64,000 nt of DNA from Paraburkholderia kururiensis (GTDB lineage: Bacteria > Pseudomonadota > Gammaproteobacteria > Burkholderiales > Burkholderiaceae): positions 1,116,001 through 1,180,000 of the forward strand of contig NZ_CP139965.1 of NCBI RefSeq assembly GCF_034424375.1. Direction: 5' to 3'. The notes under the pieces are model-generated. The model was not told where the DNA came from. It saw only the letters and a list, made by a program, of their open reading frames with translations, and did no database searches. Both the position numbers and the translations under genes were made by a program. This document shows, in pieces, positions 1 through 8,655 of the stretch. Positions within the stretch are counted from its first letter, which is position 1, and the number at the start of each line of letters is the position of its first letter.

Positions 1-237
1 CGCCACGGGCCGGGCAACAACGTGTTCGCGTATTTCCTCGGCCCCGCCGATTTCGTCATCGAGTACACAGCCGAGGTGCTGCAGGTGGACGACACCTACC
101 GCACGGGCGGGCCGGACGACTGGAAGTGGCCGCCTGGGCGCATCGATCAATGGGGCGTGGGACGCGCGCCCTCCGAGCGCCTCAAGACCGCGCAGAAAAC
201 CATCTTCTTTCGCGCGCCGCAAGCCGATGAAAACTGA
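1..237 (+). CDS. VOC-family ring-cleavage dioxygenase, C-terminal fragment
   Basis: The reading frame is open from base 1 and stops with TGA at 235-237, so only the last 78 codons of a gene that begins upstream are present. The fragment contains HGPGNNVFAYF followed by DFVIEYTAE, the pattern of the C-terminal half of vicinal-oxygen-chelate extradiol dioxygenases, where the Glu is a metal ligand. Directly downstream on the same strand are an FAH-type hydrolase, an MhpA-like hydroxylase and an aromatic-acid transporter. That makes cleavage of a catechol-type ring the likely role, but the substrate cannot be read from this piece. A non-catalytic glyoxalase-like protein is the alternative. Confidence 0.7.
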   Translation, partial: RHGPGNNVFAYFLGPADFVIEYTAEVLQVDDTYRTGGPDDWKWPPGRIDQWGVGRAPSERLKTAQKTIFFRAPQADEN

Positions 238-312
238 GCGGCAACCGCACGCGCTGAACTGAACGAACGTTTCCCTTCAACCGACTGATCCATCCGATTA
301 CCCGAATACATC

Positions 313-1194
313 ATGAAACTGGTTACTTTCCGATCGCGCGTCGCCACGCCGGGCGACACCACCCGCCTGGGCGTTCTGGACGGCGAGCATGTCGTCGATC
401 TCAACAAGGCCGACGCCTCGGTGCCGGCGGATCTGCGTGCGGCGCTGAAGGCCGGCGTTGACCTGAACGCGGCCGCGCAGCGCGCTATCGCAAGCGGCGA
501 GCATCGCGCGCCGTACGCGTCGCTGGATCTGGCGCCCGTCGTGCCCGAGCCGGGCAAGATCGTGTGCCTCGGCCACAATTACTACGACCACGCGAAAGAG
601 GGCGGCAATCTGAAGCCCGTTTATCCGCTCATCTTCTTTCGCGGTGCCTCTTCGTTGATCGCGCACGAAGACCCGGTGATCCGTCCGCGCGTATCGGAAA
701 AGCTCGATTACGAAGCCGAACTGATGATCGTGATCGGCAAGCGGGCGCGCCACGTGAAGCGCGAAAACGCGCTCGACTACGTATTCGGCTACGCGTGCTT
801 CAACGACGTTTCGGTGCGCGACTATCAGAAGCGCACGACGCAGTGGACCATCGGCAAGAACTTCGACGGCACGGGCGCCTTCGGTCCGTGGCTCGTCACG
901 GCCGACGATCTGCCGCCCGGTGCCGAAGGCCTCACGTTGCGCCTCATTCTCAACGGACAGGTGATGCAGCAGGCCAACACGAGCGACATGATCTGGGGCG
1001 TGGCCGAAACCATCGAACTGCTGACCGAGTGCCTGACGCTCGAACCCGGCGACGTGGTGGCGATGGGCACACCCGCCGGCGTGGGCTGGGCGCGTGACCC
1101 TTCGGTGTGGCTCAGGCATGGCGATGTGGTGGAAGTGGACATCGAACGCGTGGGCCGTCTGCGCAACACGGTGCAGGACGAAGCGGGTGCGTGA
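313..1194 (+). CDS. Fumarylacetoacetate hydrolase (FAH) family protein
   Basis: A 293-residue protein, the usual size for FAH-family hydrolases/isomerases that act on ring-cleavage products. The metal-binding E-x-E pair lies in DYEAEL (Glu134, Glu136) and the next acid ligand in FNDVSVRD (Asp165), followed by the family stretch GKNFDGTGAFGPW at about 182-193. The N-terminal 80 residues form the small cap domain typical of the family. The gene lies 75 nt after the dioxygenase fragment and 2 nt before the hydroxylase gene, so it is almost certainly in one operon with them. It could be a C-C hydrolase (fumarylpyruvate or 2-oxo-dienoate type) or a decarboxylase/isomerase; the sequence alone does not decide. 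Confidence 0.88.
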   Translation: MKLVTFRSRVATPGDTTRLGVLDGEHVVDLNKADASVPADLRAALKAGVDLNAAAQRAIASGEHRAPYASLDLAPVVPEPGKIVCLGHNYYDHAKEGGNLKPVYPLIFFRGASSLIAHEDPVIRPRVSEKLDYEAELMIVIGKRARHVKRENALDYVFGYACFNDVSVRDYQKRTTQWTIGKNFDGTGAFGPWLVTADDLPPGAEGLTLRLILNGQVMQQANTSDMIWGVAETIELLTECLTLEPGDVVAMGTPAGVGWARDPSVWLRHGDVVEVDIERVGRLRNTVQDEAGA

Positions 1195-1196
1195 CG

Positions 1197-2813
1197 ATGG
1201 CGACGAGTAACCATTACGAAGTGATCGTGGTCGGCTTCGGGCCGTCCGGCGCCGTGGCAACCGCTTTGCTTGGGCAGCTTGGGCGCAAGGTGCTGTGCGT
1301 GGACCGCGCGCGCGAGGTGTACGACAAGCCGCGCGCCATCGCCGTGGATCACGAGATCATGCGCGTGTTCCAGGGCCTTGGCGTGGTGGATCGCATTGCC
1401 GAACACATCGCCGTGTTTCCGCCTTCGGAGTACTACGGCGTGGACGGCCAGCTCATCAAACGCATCGACACGGTGCCCAAGCCCTGGCCCCTCGGCTACA
1501 TGCCCACCATGGTGTTCACGCAGCCTCCGGTGGAAGCGGCGTTGCGCGAGCATGCGAGCGCGTATGAATCGGTCGAGGTGGCGCTCGGCACGGAACTGGT
1601 GAGCTTCGAGCAAACCGCGCACGGCGTGAGCGTTCAACTGAAAGACGACACGGGCGCGACGCGCGCCGTCACGTGCGATTACCTCATCGGCTGCGACGGC
1701 GCATCGAGCACGGTGCGCACGCAATTGGGCATTGCCTACGAAGACCTCGTGTTCGACGAGCCGTGGCTCGTGGTGGATGTGCGCGTGAACGAAAGCGGCC
1801 TTGCGAAGCTGCCGAAGGTGGCGGTGCAGTATTGCGAGCCGTCGCGGCCGTGCACCTATGTCGTCGGGCCGGGCGCACACCGTCGGTGGGAAATCATGCT
1901 GATGCCCGGCGAAGACCCGCGCGAGATGCAGACCGAGGCACAGGTGTGGAAGCTGCTGTCGCGCTGGCTTTCGCCCGAAGACGGTCAACTGTGGCGCGCC
2001 GCGAGTTATCGCTTTCATGCGCTCGTTGCGCAGGAATGGCGGCGTGGGCGCATTTTCATTGCCGGCGACGCGGCGCATCAGCAGCCGCCGTTCATTGGTC
2101 AGGGGATGTGCCAGGGCATTCGCGACGTGGTGAATCTCGTCTGGAAGCTCGACGCTGTGATGAACGGCACGGCGCAGCCCGCGCTGCTCGACAGCTACGC
2201 CGCGGAGCGCGGCCTGCACGTGCGGCAGCTCACCACGCGCATCAAGGAACTCGGCAAGGTGATCTGCGAGCGCGACGTTGCTGCAGCCCGCGAGCGCGAT
2301 GCACGCCTCTTGCGTGAAGCGGGCGGCCAGATCAGGACGATTGCGCGCCAGGACATCGTGCCGAAGCTCGAAGCGGGTTTGCTTGCGAGCGCCGCGCATG
2401 CCGCCAACGGCACGCTGTTTCCGCAGCCGCGCGTGCGGGTTGATGGCACCGACAGCGGCACCGAAGGCGGCACCGACAGCAGCGAGGCGGCCCTGCTCGA
2501 CACCGTGGTGGGCGGCCACTGGCGCATCGTCACGCTGGGCGGCCAGCCGGTTTCGCACGCGGCGCGCGATGCCGCGCAGCGCATCGGCGCGCAACTCGTC
2601 GAACTCGCGTCGGACGGCGACGCGAACCGCGCGGCGACATGGCCCGGCGCGCACCGCATCGTGGAAGTGGACGGCGTACTCGCGGCCTGGTTCAGACGCA
2701 ACGAATGCAGCGCGGCGATCGTGCGTCCCGATCACTACGTTTATGGCGTAGCGAGCGATGCGGCGACGCTCGCTGCATCGCTCGAGCAACTGGAGGCGGC
2801 GCTGCACGGCTGA
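1197..2813 (+). CDS. MhpA-like FAD-dependent aromatic hydroxylase
   Basis: A 538-residue class A flavoprotein monooxygenase of the 3-(3-hydroxyphenyl)propionate hydroxylase (MhpA) group. It has the N-terminal Rossmann motif VVGFGPSGAV (residues 11-20), the central CDGASSTVR motif (about 157-166) and the ribose-binding GRIFIAGDAAHQQPPF motif (about 282-297). The ATG at 1197 is chosen because it follows the upstream stop by 2 nt and leads straight into the FAD motif; a longer frame from 1107 would overlap the FAH gene by almost 90 nt. It probably hydroxylates a phenolic acid to give the catechol opened by the upstream dioxygenase. The hydrolase here is FAH-type rather than the alpha/beta-fold MhpC, so the route is not a plain mhp pathway. 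Confidence 0.85.
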   Translation: MATSNHYEVIVVGFGPSGAVATALLGQLGRKVLCVDRAREVYDKPRAIAVDHEIMRVFQGLGVVDRIAEHIAVFPPSEYYGVDGQLIKRIDTVPKPWPLGYMPTMVFTQPPVEAALREHASAYESVEVALGTELVSFEQTAHGVSVQLKDDTGATRAVTCDYLIGCDGASSTVRTQLGIAYEDLVFDEPWLVVDVRVNESGLAKLPKVAVQYCEPSRPCTYVVGPGAHRRWEIMLMPGEDPREMQTEAQVWKLLSRWLSPEDGQLWRAASYRFHALVAQEWRRGRIFIAGDAAHQQPPFIGQGMCQGIRDVVNLVWKLDAVMNGTAQPALLDSYAAERGLHVRQLTTRIKELGKVICERDVAAARERDARLLREAGGQIRTIARQDIVPKLEAGLLASAAHAANGTLFPQPRVRVDGTDSGTEGGTDSSEAALLDTVVGGHWRIVTLGGQPVSHAARDAAQRIGAQLVELASDGDANRAATWPGAHRIVEVDGVLAAWFRRNECSAAIVRPDHYVYGVASDAATLAASLEQLEAALHG

Positions 2814-2919
2814 CACCTTGCATGCGGGGCGCGGCGCGCAGCGCGCGCGTCCCGCATGCACCCACCGGCGAAGCCGCCCTCAAGAGGCGGCGCCGAAACG
2901 ACACAACACGGAGACAATC

Positions 2920-4338
2920 TTGGCAACGTCCATCAATGTGAGGGAGGAGCTGGCGCAAGCGCGCATCGGCACCTTCCATCTGCGCTTTGCCGTACTCGTC
3001 GCGTTCATCATGTTCTTCGACGGCTACGATCTCTTCAACGCGGCCTATGTGATCCCGCTCGTGCGCCACGCCTGGCAGCCCACGCCCGCGATGATCGGCA
3101 TGATGCTGTCGAGCGGTATCGTCGGGCTCTCGATCGGCTCGGTGCTGCAAGGTCTCATCGCCGACCGCATCGGCCGACGCAAGGTGATGCTCGGTGCGCT
3201 CTGGATGCTGACGGCGGCCAGCGCCGTGCTCGCGACGCTCGTGCATTCGGCCGTGGCTTTCGCGCTGGCGCGCCTCGTCATGGGCACCGCGCTCGGCATG
3301 GTCACGCCGCTCGCGCTCACCTGCATCAACGAATGGGCACCGCGGCGCAATGCCAACGCCTTTGCGACGTGGGTGTTCCAGTTCGGCTTTTCGGCGGGCG
3401 GCATTTTTGCCGGTATCGCGGGCATCACGCTCACGCCGCATTTCGGCTGGCAGTCGCTCTATTTCGTGGGCGTGCTCTCGGCGTTCGTGGCGCTTGCGGC
3501 GTCGCGGTGGCTGCCCGAATCGGCGCAGTTTCTGACGTTGCGCGGTCGCATGGACGACGTGCGCGCGCTGCTCGCCGCCGTGCGGCCCGAGCGCGCCGAG
3601 GTCTATCGCGACGCGGCGATCCAGCCGATGAAGCCCGCCTCGCGCGCCGGTTCCATGACCGATCTGCTTTCGCGCGAGTATCGCCACAACACGCTGGTGC
3701 ACTGGATGGCGGGCGCGCTGAGCCTCTTCTGCATTCACGGGCTGACGGGCTGGCTGCCGTCGCTCGTGGTGGCGGGCGGCGGCGCGGTATCGTCGGCGTT
3801 CGGGTACGGCACGCTCGTGATGGTCGCCTCCGTATTCGGCGGCATTTCGATGGGCTGGCTCGCCGACCGCCTGCACAGCCGCATCCGCGCGATGGTGGTG
3901 GGCTACCTTGCCGCGGGCGCCTTTATGGCGGCGCTTTCCGTGGCACTCGGCAAGCCGGTGGCCCTGCTGCTCGTGGCGGGCGCGGGCTTCTTCGTGTTCG
4001 GCGCACAGGCGGTCATGAACAACTACCAGGCCATGTGCTACCGCACGGAGATTCGCGGTACGGGCATGGGCGTAGCGGTTGGACTGAACCGCGTGGGCGG
4101 CATACTCGGACCCGTCATCGTGGGCGTGGCCGCGTCGATCAATCCTGATCCCATGTGGACCTTCGCGCTGTTCACCGGCGCGCTGGTGCTGGCGGCAGGT
4201 GTGATCGCGCTGGGCCGCACCGAGATCGCCGCGCTGCCGGTTGCCGAAGCGGGCCACGCAGCCGACACGCTCGACACGCAGCGCAGCGGCGAGCCGGTCG
4301 CAACGGGCGCGCGACACGATCCCGGCGTGGCGGGCTGA
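2920..4338 (+). CDS. MFS aromatic acid:H+ symporter (AAHS family, MhpT-like)
   Basis: A 472-residue inner-membrane transporter with about 12 hydrophobic segments. The first helix carries FFDGYDLFNAAYVIPL, the DGxD signature of the aromatic acid:H+ symporters, and the loop after helix 2 has DRIGRRKVM. I chose the TTG at 2920 because GGAG lies 6 nt upstream and the protein then begins at the usual MATSINVREEL-type N-terminus. The frame is open further upstream to 2758, but that part is arginine-rich and overlaps the hydroxylase gene. It is last in the operon and should import the aromatic substrate. The exact acid is unknown. Confidence 0.85.
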   Translation: MATSINVREELAQARIGTFHLRFAVLVAFIMFFDGYDLFNAAYVIPLVRHAWQPTPAMIGMMLSSGIVGLSIGSVLQGLIADRIGRRKVMLGALWMLTAASAVLATLVHSAVAFALARLVMGTALGMVTPLALTCINEWAPRRNANAFATWVFQFGFSAGGIFAGIAGITLTPHFGWQSLYFVGVLSAFVALAASRWLPESAQFLTLRGRMDDVRALLAAVRPERAEVYRDAAIQPMKPASRAGSMTDLLSREYRHNTLVHWMAGALSLFCIHGLTGWLPSLVVAGGGAVSSAFGYGTLVMVASVFGGISMGWLADRLHSRIRAMVVGYLAAGAFMAALSVALGKPVALLLVAGAGFFVFGAQAVMNNYQAMCYRTEIRGTGMGVAVGLNRVGGILGPVIVGVAASINPDPMWTFALFTGALVLAAGVIALGRTEIAALPVAEAGHAADTLDTQRSGEPVATGARHDPGVAG

Positions 4339-4388
4339 AGCGCGCCGCGGCATGCCGCATTAGTCCGCACACGCCGCTGCATAACGAC

Positions 4389-4421
4389 AGGCCGCCCCGG
4401 GTTAGTTCAACGAGGCGGCCT
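4389..4421. terminator. Candidate terminator between convergent genes
   Basis: An 8-bp perfect inverted repeat, AGGCCGCC (4389-4396) and GGCGGCCT (4414-4421), with a 17-nt loop, sits in the 167-nt gap between the transporter (+) and the outer-membrane channel gene (-). It is followed on the + strand by a short pyrimidine run (TCCTTC) rather than a clean T-tract, so termination is likely but not certain. Confidence 0.5.
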
Positions 4422-4505
4422 TCCTTCATGCGACGCGAGGCGGCCCGTCCGCTTCGACGGGCCGGCCGGCAGCCAGCCCGAACCGATGCCTGGCCGGCCG
4501 CATCG

Positions 4506-5423
4506 TCATGGACGATGCGGCGCCCACAGCGGAAAGGCGAGATTTAGCCAGACGTTGCTGCTCTTCGACGTATTGGCCGCATACACGCCCTGCTGATAGT
4601 TCATGCTGATGTTGTACCAGCGGCCGTCGTATGCGATGGACGGGCCGACGGCAAAACTCCGATACCGGTTGCCGGCCGTGGCGACGGTCACGCCGTTGAG
4701 CTCGTCGTCGCCGAACTGGTTCACGTAGGCGCCCACCACGCCCAGCTTCCACTTGCCGAAGTTCCATCCCGCCTGAAATTCGCCGGCGTAGCCCGTGCCC
4801 GAGCGGTAGCCGGTATCGCCGTTTTTCTGGTTGATCATGAGGCGGCTGGACAGCCCGACATCGATACCGTTCGGCACGTTGTAGCGGAGGGAGAGCACGG
4901 GCTGGATCGACAGATACCCTTGCGACACGCTCGTCTTCGTCGGGCTGTACGAGCCCGTTTCGAAGGCGAAGTCGAGGCCGGGCGAGATCGCGAAGTGGGG
5001 CGTGACGTCCCACTTCAGGATCACCGGCGACACGGTGATGTTGGAGAGGCCGCTTTGCGTCGACGGGTTGCCCGCTACGTTGGTATGAAGCCAGACCACC
5101 GGCACGACGAGCTGCGAGTACACGTTCGCGCCCAATACCGTCAGCGGATACGCCACCAGCACGCGCGTCGTTTCCGAGAACGCCGATGAATGAAACGGAA
5201 CCGGCAGCTTCTTGCCGTCGTTTCCGTAAAGCCCGTTTGCGAAGCTGTAGTTGAACTGCTCCAGCGCGAAGATGCCCGGTATGGGCGGCATCGAGCCGAT
5301 GTTGGTGCCCGCCGCGCCGGCCGGATAGGGCGCCACGTTGCCCTCGAAAGCGTGCGCCTTGCCCGCGAAACCGGCAGCCGCGATGGTGCCTGCCGCAATG
5401 GCGGCAGTCGTTCTCGTATTCAT
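4506..5423 (-). CDS. Outer-membrane channel of the phenol-degradation MetA family
   Basis: A 305-residue protein with a Sec signal peptide (MNTRTTAAIAAGTIAAAGF...AHA, about 25 residues) followed by amphipathic beta-strand sequence rich in aromatic residues and ending WLNLAFPLWAPHRP, as expected of an outer-membrane barrel. It matches the 'MetA-pathway of phenol degradation' (SphA-like) proteins that accompany catabolic clusters for hydrophobic aromatics. The ATG at 5423 is preceded by GAGGAG; the longer open frame upstream is a shadow of the aldehyde dehydrogenase region. It follows the aldehyde dehydrogenase gene by 85 nt and is probably co-transcribed with it. The role is inferred: passage of the aromatic substrate through the outer membrane. 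Confidence 0.78.
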   Translation of the reverse strand: MNTRTTAAIAAGTIAAAGFAGKAHAFEGNVAPYPAGAAGTNIGSMPPIPGIFALEQFNYSFANGLYGNDGKKLPVPFHSSAFSETTRVLVAYPLTVLGANVYSQLVVPVVWLHTNVAGNPSTQSGLSNITVSPVILKWDVTPHFAISPGLDFAFETGSYSPTKTSVSQGYLSIQPVLSLRYNVPNGIDVGLSSRLMINQKNGDTGYRSGTGYAGEFQAGWNFGKWKLGVVGAYVNQFGDDELNGVTVATAGNRYRSFAVGPSIAYDGRWYNISMNYQQGVYAANTSKSSNVWLNLAFPLWAPHRP

Positions 5424-5508
5424 GTCGTCTCCTCGACAGTCCAGTCTTGTTGATGTAATGACCCGGGCGGCGTTGCGAATGGACGCGCGCCCGGCGGGTG
5501 AAACGGCT

Positions 5509-6981
5509 TCAGAAGGGGTAGTGGCGCGGCGCGGTCTGCAGCGTGAGCCAACGCAGGTCGGTGAAGGCATCGATGCCGGCCTGGCCGCCGAAGCGTCCCC
5601 AGCCGGAGTCTTTGACGCCCCCGAACGGCATCTGCGCTTCGTCGTGAACCGAGGCGCCGTTGACGTGGCAAATGCCTGTCTGAATGCGCCGGGCCACGCG
5701 CCAGCCGCGCGCGACGTCGCGCGTGAACACGGCCGACGACAAGCCGAATGCGGTGTCGTTCGCGCACGCGATGGCCGCTTCTTCGCCCGCCACCCGCACG
5801 ATGGCCTTGACCGGCGCAAAGGTCTCTTCGTGGTAAATCGCCATCGCGGGCGTGACGCGATCGAGCAGCGTGGCGGGCATCAGCACCGTGTCGGCCTTGC
5901 CGCCGCAGAGGAGGGTCGCGCCCTTCGCAAGGGCATCGTCGATTAGCGCATTGCACCGATGCACCGTTGCCATGTCCACGACGGAGCCCAGCACGAGCGC
6001 GCCGTGGTGCGTGTCGTGCGCATCGCGCGGGTCGCCCGCAGGCAACGACGCCGCTTTCGCGGCGAGCCGCGCCACGAAGGCGTCCGCAATGGTCTCGTCC
6101 ACGACGATGCGTTCCGTGGACATGCAGATCTGCCCGGAATTGGCGAACGCGCCGAAGGCGACCGCGGCCACGGCATCGTCCAGATCCGCGTCGTCCAGCA
6201 CGAGAGCCGGCGCCTTGCCGCCCAGTTCCAGCACAGCCGGTTTCAGGTAACGGGCGCAGGTGAGGGCAATCAGACGGCCGACGCGCGTGGAACCGGTGAA
6301 GTTCACGCGGCGCACGGCGGGGTGGCCGATCATGGCTTCCACGACGGCCGCTGCGTCCTGCGGCGCGTTGCTCACGAAGTTCACCACGCCTGGCGGCAGA
6401 CCGGCTTCCTCCAACGCCTGAACGATCAGGCCGTGGCTGGCCGGGCACAACTCGCTTGCCTTGAGCACAACGGTGTTGCCGCAGGCGAGCGGTACGGCAA
6501 TGGCGCGCACGCCGAGAATGACGGGCGCATTCCATGGGGCGATGCCCAGCACCACGCCTGCGGGCTGGCGCACGGCGAGCGCGAGATTGCCGGGCAGGTT
6601 CGAAGGGATGAGCTGCCCTTCGATGCGCGTGGTGAGGGCGGCGGCCTCCTGCATCATGTCGGCGGCCAGGTGCACGTTGAACGCGGCCCACAGCGCTGTG
6701 GCGCCCGTTTCGGCGGCCATCGCGGCGGCGAACGCGGGGGCACGGGCGCGCAGCGCTGCGGCCGCGTCGAGCAGCAGGGCGCGGCGCTCGGCCGGGCTTG
6801 AGGCCGACCATGCGGGCAAGGCGTCGGCGGCGCATTGCACGGCGGCGATGGCGTCTTCCGGCGTGGCCGCGGCGGCCACGGTCGCGACGGTACCGTCCAG
6901 CGGATTGCGGCGCTCGAAGGTCGCGCCGTTGCAGGCGGGCCTTTTGTGGCCGCCGAGGGTGAGTTCGACTGTAGTGGGCAT
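5509..6981 (-). CDS. NAD(P)+-dependent aldehyde dehydrogenase (aromatic aldehyde type)
   Basis: A 490-residue member of the aldehyde dehydrogenase superfamily. Visible motifs are IAPWNAPV (Asn151), the cofactor-site NFTGSTRVG at 227-235, the general base in LELGGKAP (Glu252) and the nucleophile in NSGQICMSTE (Cys286). The MSTER sequence after the cysteine resembles salicylaldehyde/vanillin dehydrogenases. The start at 6981 gives the normal N-terminus; a frame reaching 7065 would begin inside the upstream terminator region. Its neighbour is a lignostilbene-dioxygenase-type enzyme whose products are two aryl aldehydes, so oxidation of those aldehydes to acids is the natural role. Confidence 0.88.
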   Translation of the reverse strand: MPTTVELTLGGHKRPACNGATFERRNPLDGTVATVAAAATPEDAIAAVQCAADALPAWSASSPAERRALLLDAAAALRARAPAFAAAMAAETGATALWAAFNVHLAADMMQEAAALTTRIEGQLIPSNLPGNLALAVRQPAGVVLGIAPWNAPVILGVRAIAVPLACGNTVVLKASELCPASHGLIVQALEEAGLPPGVVNFVSNAPQDAAAVVEAMIGHPAVRRVNFTGSTRVGRLIALTCARYLKPAVLELGGKAPALVLDDADLDDAVAAVAFGAFANSGQICMSTERIVVDETIADAFVARLAAKAASLPAGDPRDAHDTHHGALVLGSVVDMATVHRCNALIDDALAKGATLLCGGKADTVLMPATLLDRVTPAMAIYHEETFAPVKAIVRVAGEEAAIACANDTAFGLSSAVFTRDVARGWRVARRIQTGICHVNGASVHDEAQMPFGGVKDSGWGRFGGQAGIDAFTDLRWLTLQTAPRHYPF

Positions 6982-7040
6982 GGGCTTTGATCGTTCTGGT
7001 TGGTATGTGGACGAGGTCGCCGCCGCGCTCTGCGTGCAAG

Positions 7041-7070
7041 AAAAAAAGGCGTGCGCGTGGCCCACGCGCA
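7041..7070 (-). terminator. Rho-independent terminator after the carotenoid oxygenase gene
   Basis: Reading the minus strand, a perfect 8-bp stem TGCGCGTG/CACGCGCA (7063-7070 and 7052-7059) with a 3-nt loop is followed within a few bases by seven T residues (7047-7041). It lies 74-103 nt past the oxygenase stop and about 60 nt before the aldehyde dehydrogenase start. It therefore splits this same-strand gene series into two transcription units, or lowers read-through into the second. Confidence 0.75.
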
Positions 7071-7143
7071 GACGGTGCTGCGCGTTCCAGAGGGGCGGCG
7101 AACGATCACGAGGCCGGCGGCCGACCTCGCGTTCGTCGATGCG

Positions 7144-8628
7144 TTACCGGGCGAGGGCGCTTGCGTTGACCCATTGGCCGTGGAATCCCTCGTGCACGCG
7201 GCACGGGAATTTCACGACGGCGACGGGACCGGCGCTCAAGCGCAGCGCATCCAGAATCACGAGGTCAGTGCGGTTTTCCGCGCGGCGGCCCACCATGCTG
7301 AGCAGCCACCCGTCGCCTTCGGCCGCATCGGCGCTGCGCGGCACGAAGTGCGGCTCTTCGGGGGACGAGTCCGCGCCGGCATACCAGAAGTCCAGCTTGC
7401 CGGTCTCGTTGTCGAGATGCGCGAGGCACGTGAACGGCGGCCCTTTGGGGCCCCACGGCAGCATCGGCCCCAGGTCGGTGTTGGAGGTTCCGAACCAGTA
7501 ATGCCGCGTGCGCTTCATGGCGTAGCGTGGGTCGATGGCCGGCATTTCGCCTACATGCTGGATGAACCGCCGCACTTCGAAACCGTCGTGCGGGAGGCCG
7601 AGTTCCAGGGTCCAGCGCTCTCCGAATGGCGGCTTCTCTTCGGCCGACGGGTCATGCAGATCCGGAAACTGGCTGAGCCATCCCGACTCCGTAATGAAGT
7701 GTTCGAGATGCAGGCGTGTGCCGTGCGGGCCGTCCTCTTCCCAGGCGTTGAAGGTGTGCGTCTGAAAGACGGGCCGTGCGCTCCTGAACCAGCGCATCTG
7801 CGCAACGCCTTCGCGGCGCGGGATCACCGCGACCCATGTGGTGCGCGTGTTGTCCCAGTGCCAGTAGGGCTCGCCGCGTTGAATGCGCTCGAGTTCGCTC
7901 GTCATCGGACAGACGACGAAGGCGATGTAGTGGCGCGACACGAGCATGTCGTGAACCATCGAGCAATAGGGCGCCTCGAAGCGCTCGGTGCGGGTCAGCG
8001 TGCCTTCGGGGTCGATCGTGTAGATCTCGATCCACGGGTCCGGCACGCCTTCTGTGTTGTAGCCGAACGCGATGCACTCGCCAGTTTCGGGGTCCAGCTT
8101 GGGGTGCGCAGTGAACGTGCGGCTCTTGAGTGCGCCGTTGAAGTCGCGCTCGCCGAGCGTTTCGAGCGTCATGGGATCGAGTTCGTACGGACGCCCCGAC
8201 TCCTTCAACGCGTAGAGCTTGCCGTGATGCCAGAGCATCGAGGTATTGGCCGTGTTGTTGTCGCAGCCGGCCACTTCGGGCGAGTCGGTAAAGGCGTTGC
8301 GATAGGCGCCGAACAATGCGCGCCGCGCCTGCCGCTCGCGCCGGAATTTTTCCGTGCGCACGTAGCGCGTCTTCAGATCCGCGTGCCCGTTCTCGAAGCG
8401 TACGCAGTGCACCATGCCGTCGCCGTTGAGAAAGATGTCCTTGCCGAGCAGTGGCGGATAGCAATGGTCGGCGCTGTTGCGGAAGTACGCTCCGTTCAGG
8501 GCGGCCGGAATCTGGCCGACGACTTCCAGATCGTGCACGTCGGCTTCGATGCGCACAGGGGCCGCGTAACCGCGGAACACGACATCGTCCGGAAACTGCA
8601 GGCCGGGGTTAAGCGTAGTGGAATCCAT
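7144..8628 (-). CDS. Carotenoid oxygenase family, lignostilbene-alpha,beta-dioxygenase type
   Basis: A 494-residue non-haem iron dioxygenase. The four Fe(II)-binding histidines of the family can be placed at His175 (TAHPK), His226 (MVHDM), His291 (THTFN) and His483 (GFHGQW). The residues that bind the 4-hydroxyaryl group in stilbene-cleaving relatives appear conserved: Tyr109 in LFGAYRN and Lys142 in LYALKES. These features favour cleavage of the central double bond of a hydroxystilbene over carotenoid cleavage. ATG 8628 is preferred (purine-rich AGAGAG upstream) over an in-frame TTG at 8655. It is downstream of a GST and an MFS gene, with an aldehyde dehydrogenase next. Substrate assignment is inference. 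Confidence 0.85.
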   Translation of the reverse strand: MDSTTLNPGLQFPDDVVFRGYAAPVRIEADVHDLEVVGQIPAALNGAYFRNSADHCYPPLLGKDIFLNGDGMVHCVRFENGHADLKTRYVRTEKFRRERQARRALFGAYRNAFTDSPEVAGCDNNTANTSMLWHHGKLYALKESGRPYELDPMTLETLGERDFNGALKSRTFTAHPKLDPETGECIAFGYNTEGVPDPWIEIYTIDPEGTLTRTERFEAPYCSMVHDMLVSRHYIAFVVCPMTSELERIQRGEPYWHWDNTRTTWVAVIPRREGVAQMRWFRSARPVFQTHTFNAWEEDGPHGTRLHLEHFITESGWLSQFPDLHDPSAEEKPPFGERWTLELGLPHDGFEVRRFIQHVGEMPAIDPRYAMKRTRHYWFGTSNTDLGPMLPWGPKGPPFTCLAHLDNETGKLDFWYAGADSSPEEPHFVPRSADAAEGDGWLLSMVGRRAENRTDLVILDALRLSAGPVAVVKFPCRVHEGFHGQWVNASALAR

Positions 8629-8655
8629 GAATGGCTCTCTGTGGTGATGGATCAA

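Noticed and set aside
825..2861. Long open frame (678 codons) on the minus strand
   Set aside because: It lies antisense to the FAH and MhpA-like genes, is histidine/arginine-rich and matches no family; an artefact of high GC.
2692..4353. 553-codon minus-strand frame opposite the aromatic-acid symporter
   Set aside because: Low-complexity arginine/histidine-rich shadow of a clear membrane transporter.
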